From the NCBI RefSeq assembly GCF_013874595.1, contig NZ_CP059431.1:434001-498000 (forward strand): a stretch of DNA of 64,000 nucleotides, read 5' to 3'. The position numbers and the translations under genes are program-made. A model generated the notes under the pieces. The model saw nothing but the letters and a program-made list of their open reading frames with translations. It was not told the DNA's origin and ran no database searches. The stretch comes from Flavobacterium sp. xlx-214 (lineage in GTDB: Bacteria; Bacteroidota; Bacteroidia; Flavobacteriales; Flavobacteriaceae). Shown here in pieces: positions 36,365 through 45,442 of the stretch. How positions within the stretch are numbered: the first letter of the stretch is position 1; every line of letters begins with the position of its first letter.

Positions 36365-37125
36365 TGATAGAAGTAAAAAATTTAAAAAAATCTTTTGATG
36401 ATAAAGAAGTTTTAAAAGGCATTACCACTACATATGAACCTGGAAAAACCAATTTAATTATTGGCCAATCGGGGTCTGGTAAAACAGTAATGTTAAAAAC
36501 ATTATTGGGTGTACACATGCCTGATAGCGGACAAATTTTGTTTGATGGTAGAGATTTTGCAACTTTAGATCCTAAAGAAAAATCCAAATTAAGAACCGAA
36601 ATGGGAATGGTTTTTCAAGGAAGTGCTTTGTACGATTCTATGACAGTTGAAGAGAATATTGGTTTTCCTTTAAAAATGTTTACCAACAAAAGTAATGCTG
36701 AGATTAAAACGCGTGTTCAAGAAGTAATTGACCGAGTTAAACTGATTGATGCCAACACAAAAATGCCTTCAGAAATATCAGGAGGTATGCAAAAACGTGT
36801 TGCCATTGCTCGCGCAATTGTAAACAACCCTAAATACTTATTTTGTGATGAACCTAATTCAGGTCTTGATCCCAAAACGGCGATTGTAATTGATGAATTA
36901 ATTCAAGAAATCACGCACGAATATGGTATCACAACCGTTATTAACACACACGATATGAACTCAGTTTTACAAATTGGCGAACATATTGTATTTCTTAAAA
37001 ACGGAAAATTAGTTTGGGAAGGAAATAGCGAAGAAATCATGAAAACTGATAATGAGGATATTGTTGATTTTGTTTATTCTTCTGAACTTTTAAAAGAAAT
37101 TCGTCGTTTCCACGCAAATAAATAA
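36364..37125 (+). CDS. mlaF: MlaF family phospholipid ABC transporter ATPase
   Basis: The ATPase partner of MlaE. The 253-residue protein has Walker A GQSGSGKT (34-41), a Q-loop (MVFQGSALYDSM), the ABC signature ISGGMQKR (about 139-146), Walker B YLFCDEPNSGLDP and the switch histidine in NTHDMNS. It is translationally coupled to mlaE and followed by a terminator. Confidence 0.94.
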   Translation: MIEVKNLKKSFDDKEVLKGITTTYEPGKTNLIIGQSGSGKTVMLKTLLGVHMPDSGQILFDGRDFATLDPKEKSKLRTEMGMVFQGSALYDSMTVEENIGFPLKMFTNKSNAEIKTRVQEVIDRVKLIDANTKMPSEISGGMQKRVAIARAIVNNPKYLFCDEPNSGLDPKTAIVIDELIQEITHEYGITTVINTHDMNSVLQIGEHIVFLKNGKLVWEGNSEEIMKTDNEDIVDFVYSSELLKEIRRFHANK

Positions 37126-37146
37126 ATCGAGATTTTTTCTCGATTT
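37124..37146 (+). terminator. Terminator after mlaEF
   Basis: Arms 37124-37132 and 37138-37146 (AAATCGAGA/TCTCGATTT) enclose a T5 loop, and more T's follow. It begins within the mlaF stop codon. Confidence 0.75.
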
Positions 37147-37167
37147 TTCATTTAATATTAGTACTAT

Positions 37168-37680
37168 ATGTTTTCATTTTTTAAAGATGCCGTTGAAAAA
37201 GATTTAATCAAACTAGGCTTTTCACAGTTAATTCAAGGTTATAAGCAAAAACTAAAAAGCAAAGAAATTACAAAAGAGCAATATAAAAATGCTTTAAAAG
37301 AACTTCACAACAAACATTTTAACCAAATAAATAATTTAGGAAACATCAATGTAGCAACAAGACAAACATTTGATGATGATGAATTAATGGTACCGTTAAA
37401 TCTACAAAATATTCAAGACGAATTTATTGATATTGATTTTCTTTACAGCTCGCTTCTTTTTGAATACAACAGCCATCAGCGTGTTCATACTAGAGCGTTA
37501 ACCGAACTTGAAAACCTGTTACATCAACAATTTCCTAATGCAACAATTCTTCCAGATGATCTTTCAAAAATAGAAGAACTCGATTTAAAAACATTGATAA
37601 ACGAAGCTACTCTTCCAATAGATCCATCTTCTCAAAACTATTTAAAAGCTGTTTTTCACAAACTAAAACAATTAAAATAA
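37168..37680 (+). CDS. Hypothetical cytoplasmic protein
   Basis: A 170-residue protein without signal or membrane segments. The N-terminal part (about 1-55) is helical and basic, with an EITKEQYKNALKEL segment like a short SHOCT-type helix pair. An acidic middle and a helical C-terminus follow. No family was assigned. It lies behind the mlaF terminator and converges on the fibre operon. Confidence 0.65.
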   Translation: MFSFFKDAVEKDLIKLGFSQLIQGYKQKLKSKEITKEQYKNALKELHNKHFNQINNLGNINVATRQTFDDDELMVPLNLQNIQDEFIDIDFLYSSLLFEYNSHQRVHTRALTELENLLHQQFPNATILPDDLSKIEELDLKTLINEATLPIDPSSQNYLKAVFHKLKQLK

Positions 37681-37683
37681 AAA

Positions 37684-37707
37684 GAGGTGGAGTAAAAACT
37701 CCACCTC
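37684..37707 (-). terminator. Terminator of the fibre/T9SS operon
   Basis: Perfect 10-bp arms GAGGTGGAGT/ACTCCACCTC (37684-37693 and 37698-37707) with an AAAA loop. On the minus strand the hairpin is followed by T's, so it ends the eight-gene operon 23 bases beyond its last stop. It lacks a T run on the plus strand. Confidence 0.82.
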
Positions 37708-37729
37708 AGAAAGAAAAATTTAGAATAAT

Positions 37730-39691
37730 CTATAGTTCGGAAACAATAAATTCAGATCTACGGTTTTGTTGATGTTCTTCTTCAGAACATTTAACACCGT
37801 TGCTACAGCGGTTTTCTAATTGGGTTTCGCCATAACCTTTGTAGGTAATTCTTGCAGCGTCTATGCCTTGGGCAATCATCCAATTAGCGGTTGATTTGGC
37901 TCTGCGCTGCGATAGTTTTAAGTTGTAAGCATCGCTTGCACGACTATCGGTGTGTGAACGTACATCGATTTTCATGCGTGGGTACTCTTTTAACACTTCT
38001 ACTACTTTGGCTAGCTCTACTGCTGCATCCGGACGGATGTTGTCTTTGTCTAAATCAAAATAAATAGGGTTTAACTGAAGTACTTTAAACAAATCGTCGT
38101 TCTTTTTCACTTCTACTTTCTTACGTTCTAAAACAACCGTTTTCTCTGTAATGCCCGTTGTTGTGTCTAGCGTTACCGTTTCTTCTTTGGTGATATAATC
38201 GGCTTTTGCTACTTTTAAACGATACATTTCACCGCAAACATAATCGGCTGTGAACTGATTGCCTTTGCTGGTTGGATGCGATGTGCCTAAGCTGTTGTAC
38301 AGCCTATCGTACAAGGTAATTTCAACATCGGTTAAAATATTGCGCGTTTTGGCATCTACCACTGTTACTACCAAATCTTGCTGACAACGATTGATTTCTT
38401 TGTCTTCTACAAAACTGTAGATGTCATCGTTACCCATTCCGCCTTCTCTGTTTGATGAAAAGAAGCCTTCTTTGGTGCTGTGGTTGATGTAATACGCAAA
38501 ATCGTCTGCGTTAGAGTTCACTGGTGCACCTAGGTTTTGTACGGCTTCAAACTGATTGTTTTTGTCTAATTTGGTTGCATACACATCCAAACCACCTAAG
38601 CCTACTCTGCCATCGCTTGAAAAATACAACTCGTTGGCATCGTTCATATACGGAAAGCTCTCACGAGCTTCGGTATTGATTTGTGGCCCCAGGTTTTGAG
38701 GGGTGCCAAAGCTACCGTTATTGATGCTTACTTGCCATAAATCGCTTTCACCAAAGCCTCCTGGACGATCGGATGCAAAGTACATCGTGCGTTCATCGGC
38801 GCTTAGCGTTGGGTGTGCGGTAGAATAATCATCGCTGTTAAAAGGCAATTCGGTTACCTTTACCCATTTGCCGTTTTGCAACTCAGCACGGTATATTTTT
38901 AAACGGGTGTTTTTGTCGGCATCGTACTTACGGGTACCTTTTACAATGTTGTTTCTTGTAAAATACATGGTTTGCCCGTCTTTGGTGATAACTGCCGTAG
39001 ACTCGTTTAACTTGCTTTTTACATCGCCTTTAATGCGTTGTACTTTTTGATTTTTACCGTTATCGGTTTCGTTTTGCAATGAATATTGGTACAAACTGGT
39101 AAAGGCTGCGCCTGTCCAGGTGTGTACTTTTTTGCTTAAACTACCGGTATCGCGTGCGCTGGTAAAGTACAAATTGTTGTTGTGCACATAGCTACCATAA
39201 TCGGCAAAAGGTGTGTTGATGCTTAAATTGGTTATTTGGCTGTAACGACCCGAATTGGCCTGAATTTGTGCTTTTAATTCGGCTTCGTTTTTGCGTATTT
39301 CACCTATTTGGCTCTTACCTACTTTGCTTACAAAGGTGTTGTAGTATTGCTTGGCTTCGGTTTCCTTACCTACGTGTTGTAGGGTTTGCGCGTAGCGGTA
39401 GTAATACTCTGGGGCTATGTCTTCATTGCTGTATTCTGCAAACAAACGCTCATACTGCTTTTCTGCTGCTGTGTAGCGGGCATTAAAATAGTTGGCGTTG
39501 CCTAAGTTTTCATGCAAGCTTTGGCTGCTGTAACCACGATTTTCTACTTTTTCATAAATATCCAATGCGTCTACATACGCCCATTGATCATACTGCTTGT
39601 CGGCTTTCTTTAAACCGGCTTGTGCTTGTGCCACGGTATTCCCTAAAAATAAGGCGGATACCAGGGCAATTGTGCTGATTCCTTTTTTCAT
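37730..39691 (-). CDS. OmpA family protein with TPR-like and PD40 repeats
   Basis: A 653-residue outer-membrane or periplasmic protein. Signal peptide about 1-23 (VAQAQ). TPR-like helices at about 25-140. PD40/WD40-like beta-propeller blades at about 155-430 (ADERTMYFASDRPGGFGESD; GFFSSNREGGMGNDDIYSF). A small beta domain at about 435-525. A C-terminal OmpA domain at about 535-653 (IYFDLDKDNIRP; VRSHTDSRASDAYNLKLSQR) that binds peptidoglycan. This architecture is common next to PorP/SprF genes. It probably anchors a SprF-type complex to the cell wall. Last gene of the operon, with a visibly higher GC content than the window average. Confidence 0.9.
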   Translation of the reverse strand: MKKGISTIALVSALFLGNTVAQAQAGLKKADKQYDQWAYVDALDIYEKVENRGYSSQSLHENLGNANYFNARYTAAEKQYERLFAEYSNEDIAPEYYYRYAQTLQHVGKETEAKQYYNTFVSKVGKSQIGEIRKNEAELKAQIQANSGRYSQITNLSINTPFADYGSYVHNNNLYFTSARDTGSLSKKVHTWTGAAFTSLYQYSLQNETDNGKNQKVQRIKGDVKSKLNESTAVITKDGQTMYFTRNNIVKGTRKYDADKNTRLKIYRAELQNGKWVKVTELPFNSDDYSTAHPTLSADERTMYFASDRPGGFGESDLWQVSINNGSFGTPQNLGPQINTEARESFPYMNDANELYFSSDGRVGLGGLDVYATKLDKNNQFEAVQNLGAPVNSNADDFAYYINHSTKEGFFSSNREGGMGNDDIYSFVEDKEINRCQQDLVVTVVDAKTRNILTDVEITLYDRLYNSLGTSHPTSKGNQFTADYVCGEMYRLKVAKADYITKEETVTLDTTTGITEKTVVLERKKVEVKKNDDLFKVLQLNPIYFDLDKDNIRPDAAVELAKVVEVLKEYPRMKIDVRSHTDSRASDAYNLKLSQRRAKSTANWMIAQGIDAARITYKGYGETQLENRCSNGVKCSEEEHQQNRRSEFIVSEL

Positions 39692-39703
39692 GTCCTTGTG
39701 GTT

Positions 39704-40624
39704 TTAGAAGAAGCGTGGCGAATTCACGCGACGGTATTTGTTAAACAATTCAAAGCGTAAAAAGATCTCATGTGAGCCGCTGTTGTAGTTGGATAACGCT
39801 TTGATATCGTTATCATAACTATAGCCTACAAACAATCCGTTGGTGATTTGAAAGCCAGCCAAGGCACTCCATGCGGCATCCCATCGATAAGCCGCTCCTA
39901 AGGTAAACTTATCGTGAATTAGGAAATTCGCAGTGACATCAGCTTGTAATGGTGCTCCACTTACTGCCTTGAATAAAAACGCGGGTTTGAATTTCAAGGT
40001 TGGATTGATTTCAAATACATGACCTCCCATTAAGTAGTAATGCATTTTTTGTTGCATGGTACTTTGTACATTATTGTCATAACGCGTGGTTTCTAGGAAA
40101 TTGGGTACTGAGAAACCTAAATAGCTTTTCTCATTATGCCAATAGATACCTGCACCTATGTTGGGCGTGAACTCACTTGAGATATCGTTTAATATCTGTG
40201 GATCATTGGGGTTGTACTTGTTTAAATCGGAATAGGCTACGCTTAGTAAATTTGCCGATCCTTTTAATCCAAAGCTTAATTTGCTGCCTTGGTTGTTTAG
40301 ATCTAAGGTGTACGAGAAATCTACGCTAATGGTGTTTTCATCCATTACACCTAAGGCATCGTTTACAAAACTTACTCCTAATCCTACTTTGTTATCGCCC
40401 AGTGGTGTGTTTACTGAAAACGAATTCGTTGTTGGTGCGCCATCAATACCTACCCATTGGCTGCGGTGTAATCCAAAGATGCTTAACGATCCACGGCTAC
40501 CTGCATACGCGGGGTTGATGTTAATGGTGTTGTACATATAATTGGTGTACTGTGGGTCTTGTTGCGCGGTGGCTGTAAGGCTTACTAAAGCTAATAAAGC
40601 CACTATGATTTTTGTTGTTTTCAT
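39704..40624 (-). CDS. PorP/SprF family T9SS membrane protein
   Basis: A 306-residue outer-membrane beta-barrel with a signal peptide (about 1-20, TATAQ) and the family's opening motif QDPQYTNYMYNTININPAYA followed by GSRG. In Flavobacterium, SprF is needed to display the type B cargo SprB, and each SprF-like protein generally partners the cargo encoded beside it. Here the type B cargo gene lies directly upstream (12-base gap) and the OmpA gene directly downstream (12-base gap), the usual arrangement. Confidence 0.93.
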   Translation of the reverse strand: MKTTKIIVALLALVSLTATAQQDPQYTNYMYNTININPAYAGSRGSLSIFGLHRSQWVGIDGAPTTNSFSVNTPLGDNKVGLGVSFVNDALGVMDENTISVDFSYTLDLNNQGSKLSFGLKGSANLLSVAYSDLNKYNPNDPQILNDISSEFTPNIGAGIYWHNEKSYLGFSVPNFLETTRYDNNVQSTMQQKMHYYLMGGHVFEINPTLKFKPAFLFKAVSGAPLQADVTANFLIHDKFTLGAAYRWDAAWSALAGFQITNGLFVGYSYDNDIKALSNYNSGSHEIFLRFELFNKYRRVNSPRFF

Positions 40625-40636
40625 TGCTTTTTAGGT

Positions 40637-41896
40637 TTAGTCGTTATTTTCTAAATGTAAATACCCTACTTTTTTAACCCATTGGCTTTGACCATCTCTA
40701 TCGTACAAGTATTCTACTACGTAATAGTAGGTACCTGTTGGTAGTTTTTCGCCTTTGCCTACTACGTCTACGCCTTCGGCCATGCCTTTAAACACATTGC
40801 CTTTGCTGTCATAGCCTTGAGTTTCATACACTTTTCTTCCCCAACGGTTGTAAATGCTTACGTGGTTGTTTGGGAAGTAGTTGATGTTATCAATGATGAA
40901 ATAATCGTTCATGCCATCGCCATCTGGGGTTACCCCGTTGTAAATAACCACATCGCCTGGGTTAAGTAATGGTTTTTTAACCGTACCTAAGGTAAAAATA
41001 CCAAAGCCTTCTACTTTTACAGGGGTGGTTACGGTTTGATTGGCTAAATCAACCACGCCGCCTTCATCTACCCAAAGTTTTTGTTTTTCGTCCCAACGTA
41101 CTACGTGCAAAAGCTCTGCATTGTTTACAAAGTCTTGCGGGGTGGTGCGTTTGTCATAAGACAAGCTAACAATTACTGAATTGTTGCTTTTTTCGCTTTG
41201 GTTGATCACCCAATATTCTTTGTTGTCTATAGCTTGTAATACCCCTGTACGACTAGCGTGTGGGTATTTGTTGTTGGAATCTTCTAAAAGATACTCGCCT
41301 GTATAGATTTCGGCTTCTTGTGCTGGTGCGGAAATGCTGGCAAAACGGTAGTAGCCTTTATCGCCTATTGGATATTTAAAGGCATCGGTACCTTTTTTGG
41401 TTACTTCTCCGTCTACGTGGCTTTTATCGCTGGTGCTTACATGGGTTGCGCCTTTTAAGAATACAAAGGCACCGCCGTTGGCTTTGTCCATATACACGAT
41501 ACCATCGGCCAGGTTTACTGTGCCTTGTGTAGCGATATCGTTGGTTAAGTGAAAGGCGTAATCGCCTCCGCTTTTGTTGAACAAAACATCGTAAAAGCTA
41601 CTTGGTGAACTACCCGAGATGCTTTGAATGGTTTTGTTCTTACCTTCGAAAACCACATAACCCGTACGACTGTTGGTTGTGTAACTAAACAAGCCTTGGT
41701 TTTGGTAGTCGCCGTAAAAGTACATCGAACCATCGTTTAAAACATTCCCGTCCTTGGTGTTGACAAAATCAAAATAAGTGGATACTTCTGTTCCTGAACT
41801 TACCTTTAAATTGCCGTGGTTCACTGTAACATTGTTCTGAGCCTGTACAGACAAGCTCAAAACTAACGCTAGTATTATTGTATATTGTTTTTTCAT
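40637..41896 (-). CDS. T9SS cargo with type B C-terminal sorting domain
   Basis: A 419-residue exported protein. Signal peptide about 1-19 (SVQAQ). The mature part is beta-rich. The C-terminal 100 residues are a type B sorting domain (gliding motility-associated C-terminal domain): VVIYNGVTPDGDGMNDYF at about 315, then VSIYNRWGRKVYE and a final strand WVKKVGYLHLEND. Unlike type A cargo, type B cargo needs a SprF-like partner, which is the next gene. It is much smaller than typical adhesins such as SprB. Confidence 0.92.
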   Translation of the reverse strand: MKKQYTIILALVLSLSVQAQNNVTVNHGNLKVSSGTEVSTYFDFVNTKDGNVLNDGSMYFYGDYQNQGLFSYTTNSRTGYVVFEGKNKTIQSISGSSPSSFYDVLFNKSGGDYAFHLTNDIATQGTVNLADGIVYMDKANGGAFVFLKGATHVSTSDKSHVDGEVTKKGTDAFKYPIGDKGYYRFASISAPAQEAEIYTGEYLLEDSNNKYPHASRTGVLQAIDNKEYWVINQSEKSNNSVIVSLSYDKRTTPQDFVNNAELLHVVRWDEKQKLWVDEGGVVDLANQTVTTPVKVEGFGIFTLGTVKKPLLNPGDVVIYNGVTPDGDGMNDYFIIDNINYFPNNHVSIYNRWGRKVYETQGYDSKGNVFKGMAEGVDVVGKGEKLPTGTYYYVVEYLYDRDGQSQWVKKVGYLHLENND

Positions 41897-41913
41897 GATA
41901 CTAGTTTTTAATG

Positions 41914-44900
41914 TTATCTATTAAGTGGCGTATAAATCATTGGGTTTACAGGCGTTTTACAATTACGAATTGTAATGGTAAAGGTAGCCTTTGGACCAAA
42001 ACAAGAACTTCCACTTTGCACCTTTCCTAAAGCTACTTGATATGTGTAAACGCCTGGCTTAGTAGACTGAGGAGCAGAGGCTAATGGTGTTGAACTTCCG
42101 TTAGCAAAATAGTAAAAAGAAGTACCTGGATCTTGTGTTGCTACTGTAGGGTTTAAAGTGTAACCAGTACCAAAACAAACATCGACATTAGCAATGCTTG
42201 GTGTTTGCGTAATTATATCTAATTGTGTTGCTAATTGGTAGAAACACGCTTGATTAGCACCTGGTAGTACCGCATAAAACATTTTTTGTGTTCCATCAGT
42301 ATTTACTGGAAAATCTCCTGATACCAAAACTGGATTGCTAACTGTTGGTAACGTTGAATAAAACTTAGTTCCTAAAGGATAATTAGGCGAGTTAGAATTA
42401 CTACCAATTGCAATTTCATTTCTTGGTATAACATTACCAGCTACAGCACAGAACTTTTTAAACAAACGAACACCGTTTTGTACAGGCTGATCTAAACTAC
42501 ATTGTGTTAAGAAAGCTTGAGATGGTTTAATTTGCATATCAATTCCGCCATAAATAGGTGTGTTGTTACAATCTGCTGCATAACCCTTAATAAATTCTGT
42601 ACTTAAATTTTCTTTAGAGTTTCTACCAACACCAGTAATAGTTCCATTAATTTCAGGTTTTAATGCACATTCGTCAACACTGCTTGTTAATATGGTACAG
42701 TTCTCTGTAACCTTCAACTTATAGGTTAATGTTGCCATAGGCACCCTGTTGTTGATATTGCTTACAGGTGTTTGCGTTGGTATTGTACCTAAAGTCCAAC
42801 TAATGGTACCACCATCAACAGTAGCTGGTAATGTACCTGAAACATTTGTAGAAGGATTTATCCATTGGGGTTGTGAAAAACTGTATGATCCTGTAGCGCC
42901 ACTTGCAGCTTGAGTATTTTGTTGCATTGTAGCACTAACCACTTTCATAGCATGAGGTATGTTCACATCTATTTTACCATTTTCAATAATATCCGAACCG
43001 TAATTAAAAACATCTAATGTATAAGTAACCTCATCACCTGGTTGTAAATTATTTATATCAGCAGTTGTTTGTGCAGTTAACACCTGATTTGATCCTTCAA
43101 CTTCGGGTACATAAGCATCAACCGCAAATACTAGGTTGTAAATAATATAGGTGTCTTGTGTAGAACCATATTTAAATGTTGTAGAGGTTTGATTATTACC
43201 GATAATGTAATTTGTGCTTGGCGTTTGATTAGGCAACGATATCCTTTGAATATCAATACCTGTATTATTAACTAAATTAGGATTTTTAGATGAACCTGTG
43301 TCTATATTAGAGTTAAAAAAACCACCAGTGCCACCTGAATTTCCTAAATCGACATAGTGTGATGCATTAGTACTAGTTCCACCGCTTCTTAATACTTGAA
43401 AGTAATCACCTGGAATACTACGATCTCCTTCACCAGCCATTACCCCAATATCCACATTAATAGCACCTTGCTGCGCTGCCTGAAAACCTGATATTGGCAA
43501 TTGGTGGTCTATAGTAGTACTACCTGCCACGTATGCATATCCATCAAATACTGTAATGTCACGCCATTTCATTGATGGGTTGGCATATATAACAACCATT
43601 CCCCAACCACCGTAATAACCTGTTCCACTACTATCAGAACTTGCGGTTGTAGCTATATCTGCAACCATATAATTACCACCTTTATGTTGACGTACGTAGT
43701 TGGTAACGTCTATATAAGCAGCGTACATATTTGCGTCGTTACCATTAGGATAACGTACATCATTAACATCTGCTGTTAAGGTTTGGTAAGGTTGCCCTTC
43801 TTTTTTAAATTTTACAACATTTTTAGTTAACGTACCATTATAATTAGTAGTTCCTGTGCTTGTTTTAGGGCCTTGTATTCTTACATAGTTGTTCGCTTCT
43901 GTTCTAAAATCAGCTTCGGATCCGTTATTTAAATATGAAGAATATGCACTCCATGAACCGTATGAATAATTTGACCAAACACTCCATGAATTCCATCCAA
44001 AGAAACCTCGGTCTCTCGTTCTAGTTCTTGTAGCAGTTGTAGTTCTAGTCCTACTTTCCGTATAATAAGATCTAATAGAACTAATTGTATAGTTTACAGA
44101 ATTATAATTATACACAATTGGAGTACTCAACGTAAAAGTTTTATACCCGGAATTTTCATCTGTTTGCGTTGCAGTACTTGTTTCTGTTTCTGTTTGTACT
44201 CTACTATTTCCACTTCCAACAGTAACGATATCACTATTAACATTTGAATATGTAATGTTGTTAGTATTTGTTAAACTATTCGTAGCCGTTACACTGACTT
44301 GTGTTGAACTAGACCATATACCGTTGTTAACACGTTCGCGTTTGGTAACAGTGCCATTATTCCTAATAGTAAACTCAAACTCTTTGTCGCCAATTTTAAT
44401 TAAATGCACGGCATAATAATCATTTGATGTACCTGCTCTATTAATTGTAAGGGTTGTATTATTTAAATTATTTGTACCATCATGAAAATGGTTCAAAGTT
44501 TGTGTTGTTGTAGTACCTGGAGTTTGTACAGTACCTGAAACATTAAAACTCATATTTCCAGTATTGGCACGCCCAGACCAGTACAAACCTGCGTACACAA
44601 TTTCGGTACAATTATCATTTAATACATTTAAAAATGATGAAGATGAGTTGATAGTAGTACCATCTAAATCAATATCAACATAGATAAGATCATTACTATT
44701 AGTAGCATTATCAGCATAATTTGTAAAGGTTATATTGGTATTACCTGCCATGGCAAAATCGCCGCGCAAATTATAAATTTTACCATCGGTACCTGGTTTT
44801 TTATAATCGTTTAATGCTTGTGTAGATGTACGTTGTGTAAACGCTTTACGTATCTGCGCATTAGTTAAAGTTGTATTGCAAAGCAAAACTACGATGGCAA

Positions 44901-44949
44901 CAAACAATGAGTTGCACCACCATCTATTAAATATGTATAGCTGTTTCAT
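41914..44949 (-). CDS. Large secreted adhesin-like protein with DUF11-like region
   Basis: A 1011-residue exported protein with a signal peptide (about 1-31, LTNAQ). The N-terminal third is very rich in Ser, Thr, Asn and Tyr (for example SVWSNYSYGSWSAYSSYLNN). A DUF11-like beta-sandwich lies near 630-760 (NLQPGDEVTYTLDVFNYGSD), followed by cysteine-containing Ig-like modules to the end. The last residues (CKTPVNPMIYTPLNR) do not look like a T9SS sorting domain. It may instead be held at the surface by the neighbouring proteins. It sits between the small secreted protein and the type B cargo with 11- and 17-base gaps. Confidence 0.8.
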   Translation of the reverse strand: MKQLYIFNRWWCNSLFVAIVVLLCNTTLTNAQIRKAFTQRTSTQALNDYKKPGTDGKIYNLRGDFAMAGNTNITFTNYADNATNSNDLIYVDIDLDGTTINSSSSFLNVLNDNCTEIVYAGLYWSGRANTGNMSFNVSGTVQTPGTTTTQTLNHFHDGTNNLNNTTLTINRAGTSNDYYAVHLIKIGDKEFEFTIRNNGTVTKRERVNNGIWSSSTQVSVTATNSLTNTNNITYSNVNSDIVTVGSGNSRVQTETETSTATQTDENSGYKTFTLSTPIVYNYNSVNYTISSIRSYYTESRTRTTTATRTRTRDRGFFGWNSWSVWSNYSYGSWSAYSSYLNNGSEADFRTEANNYVRIQGPKTSTGTTNYNGTLTKNVVKFKKEGQPYQTLTADVNDVRYPNGNDANMYAAYIDVTNYVRQHKGGNYMVADIATTASSDSSGTGYYGGWGMVVIYANPSMKWRDITVFDGYAYVAGSTTIDHQLPISGFQAAQQGAINVDIGVMAGEGDRSIPGDYFQVLRSGGTSTNASHYVDLGNSGGTGGFFNSNIDTGSSKNPNLVNNTGIDIQRISLPNQTPSTNYIIGNNQTSTTFKYGSTQDTYIIYNLVFAVDAYVPEVEGSNQVLTAQTTADINNLQPGDEVTYTLDVFNYGSDIIENGKIDVNIPHAMKVVSATMQQNTQAASGATGSYSFSQPQWINPSTNVSGTLPATVDGGTISWTLGTIPTQTPVSNINNRVPMATLTYKLKVTENCTILTSSVDECALKPEINGTITGVGRNSKENLSTEFIKGYAADCNNTPIYGGIDMQIKPSQAFLTQCSLDQPVQNGVRLFKKFCAVAGNVIPRNEIAIGSNSNSPNYPLGTKFYSTLPTVSNPVLVSGDFPVNTDGTQKMFYAVLPGANQACFYQLATQLDIITQTPSIANVDVCFGTGYTLNPTVATQDPGTSFYYFANGSSTPLASAPQSTKPGVYTYQVALGKVQSGSSCFGPKATFTITIRNCKTPVNPMIYTPLNR

Positions 44950-44960
44950 AGTTTAAGTTT

Positions 44961-45434
44961 TTAATTTAATACAATCTTTCTATAAATAACCTGCGTTGTA
45001 CTTGGTAAGTTTAAATTACCAATCCATTGTTGTAATTGTACATTAGGAATATCAATTTGGCTTGTAAAAACAACATATTGTAAATTAGCTGCATTAGATA
45101 AGTTAACAGTTACAATATTATTTGTTAGACTATTAATATTGTTAAAAAAGATAATTTTTGAGTTATTAAAATGAATTTCATTTGCATTAAAATTATCTAC
45201 TAACAATGAATTTAATCCAACAATCTCAACTGATTTTTCATTTGCTTGATCTCCCAAATATTTTGACGTAAATCCCTCTTGGATTAACAATTTATAATAA
45301 TTGGCATTTAAAGCATTATCAACTGATGCTTTAGCCGAACCAGTTAACTGATTATAATTATTGATAACATTACTTTGCGCATGAACTGTAAAGCACAACC
45401 CAAACGCTAATAGTAGGGTGTATAAAGTTTTCAT
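44961..45434 (-). CDS. Small secreted protein of unknown function
   Basis: A 157-residue protein with a signal peptide (about 1-19, TVHAQ) and a mature part rich in Asn, Leu and Ile. Ladder-like strands such as VEIVGLNSLLVDNF and KIIFFNNINSLTNNIVTVNL are consistent with a short beta-solenoid or leucine/asparagine ladder. No family was recognised. It is embedded in the fibre operon eight bases after the 852-residue protein and may be a cap or adaptor of the fibre; this is conjecture. Confidence 0.7.
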   Translation of the reverse strand: MKTLYTLLLAFGLCFTVHAQSNVINNYNQLTGSAKASVDNALNANYYKLLIQEGFTSKYLGDQANEKSVEIVGLNSLLVDNFNANEIHFNNSKIIFFNNINSLTNNIVTVNLSNAANLQYVVFTSQIDIPNVQLQQWIGNLNLPSTTQVIYRKIVLN

Positions 45435-45442
45435 ACGCTTTC

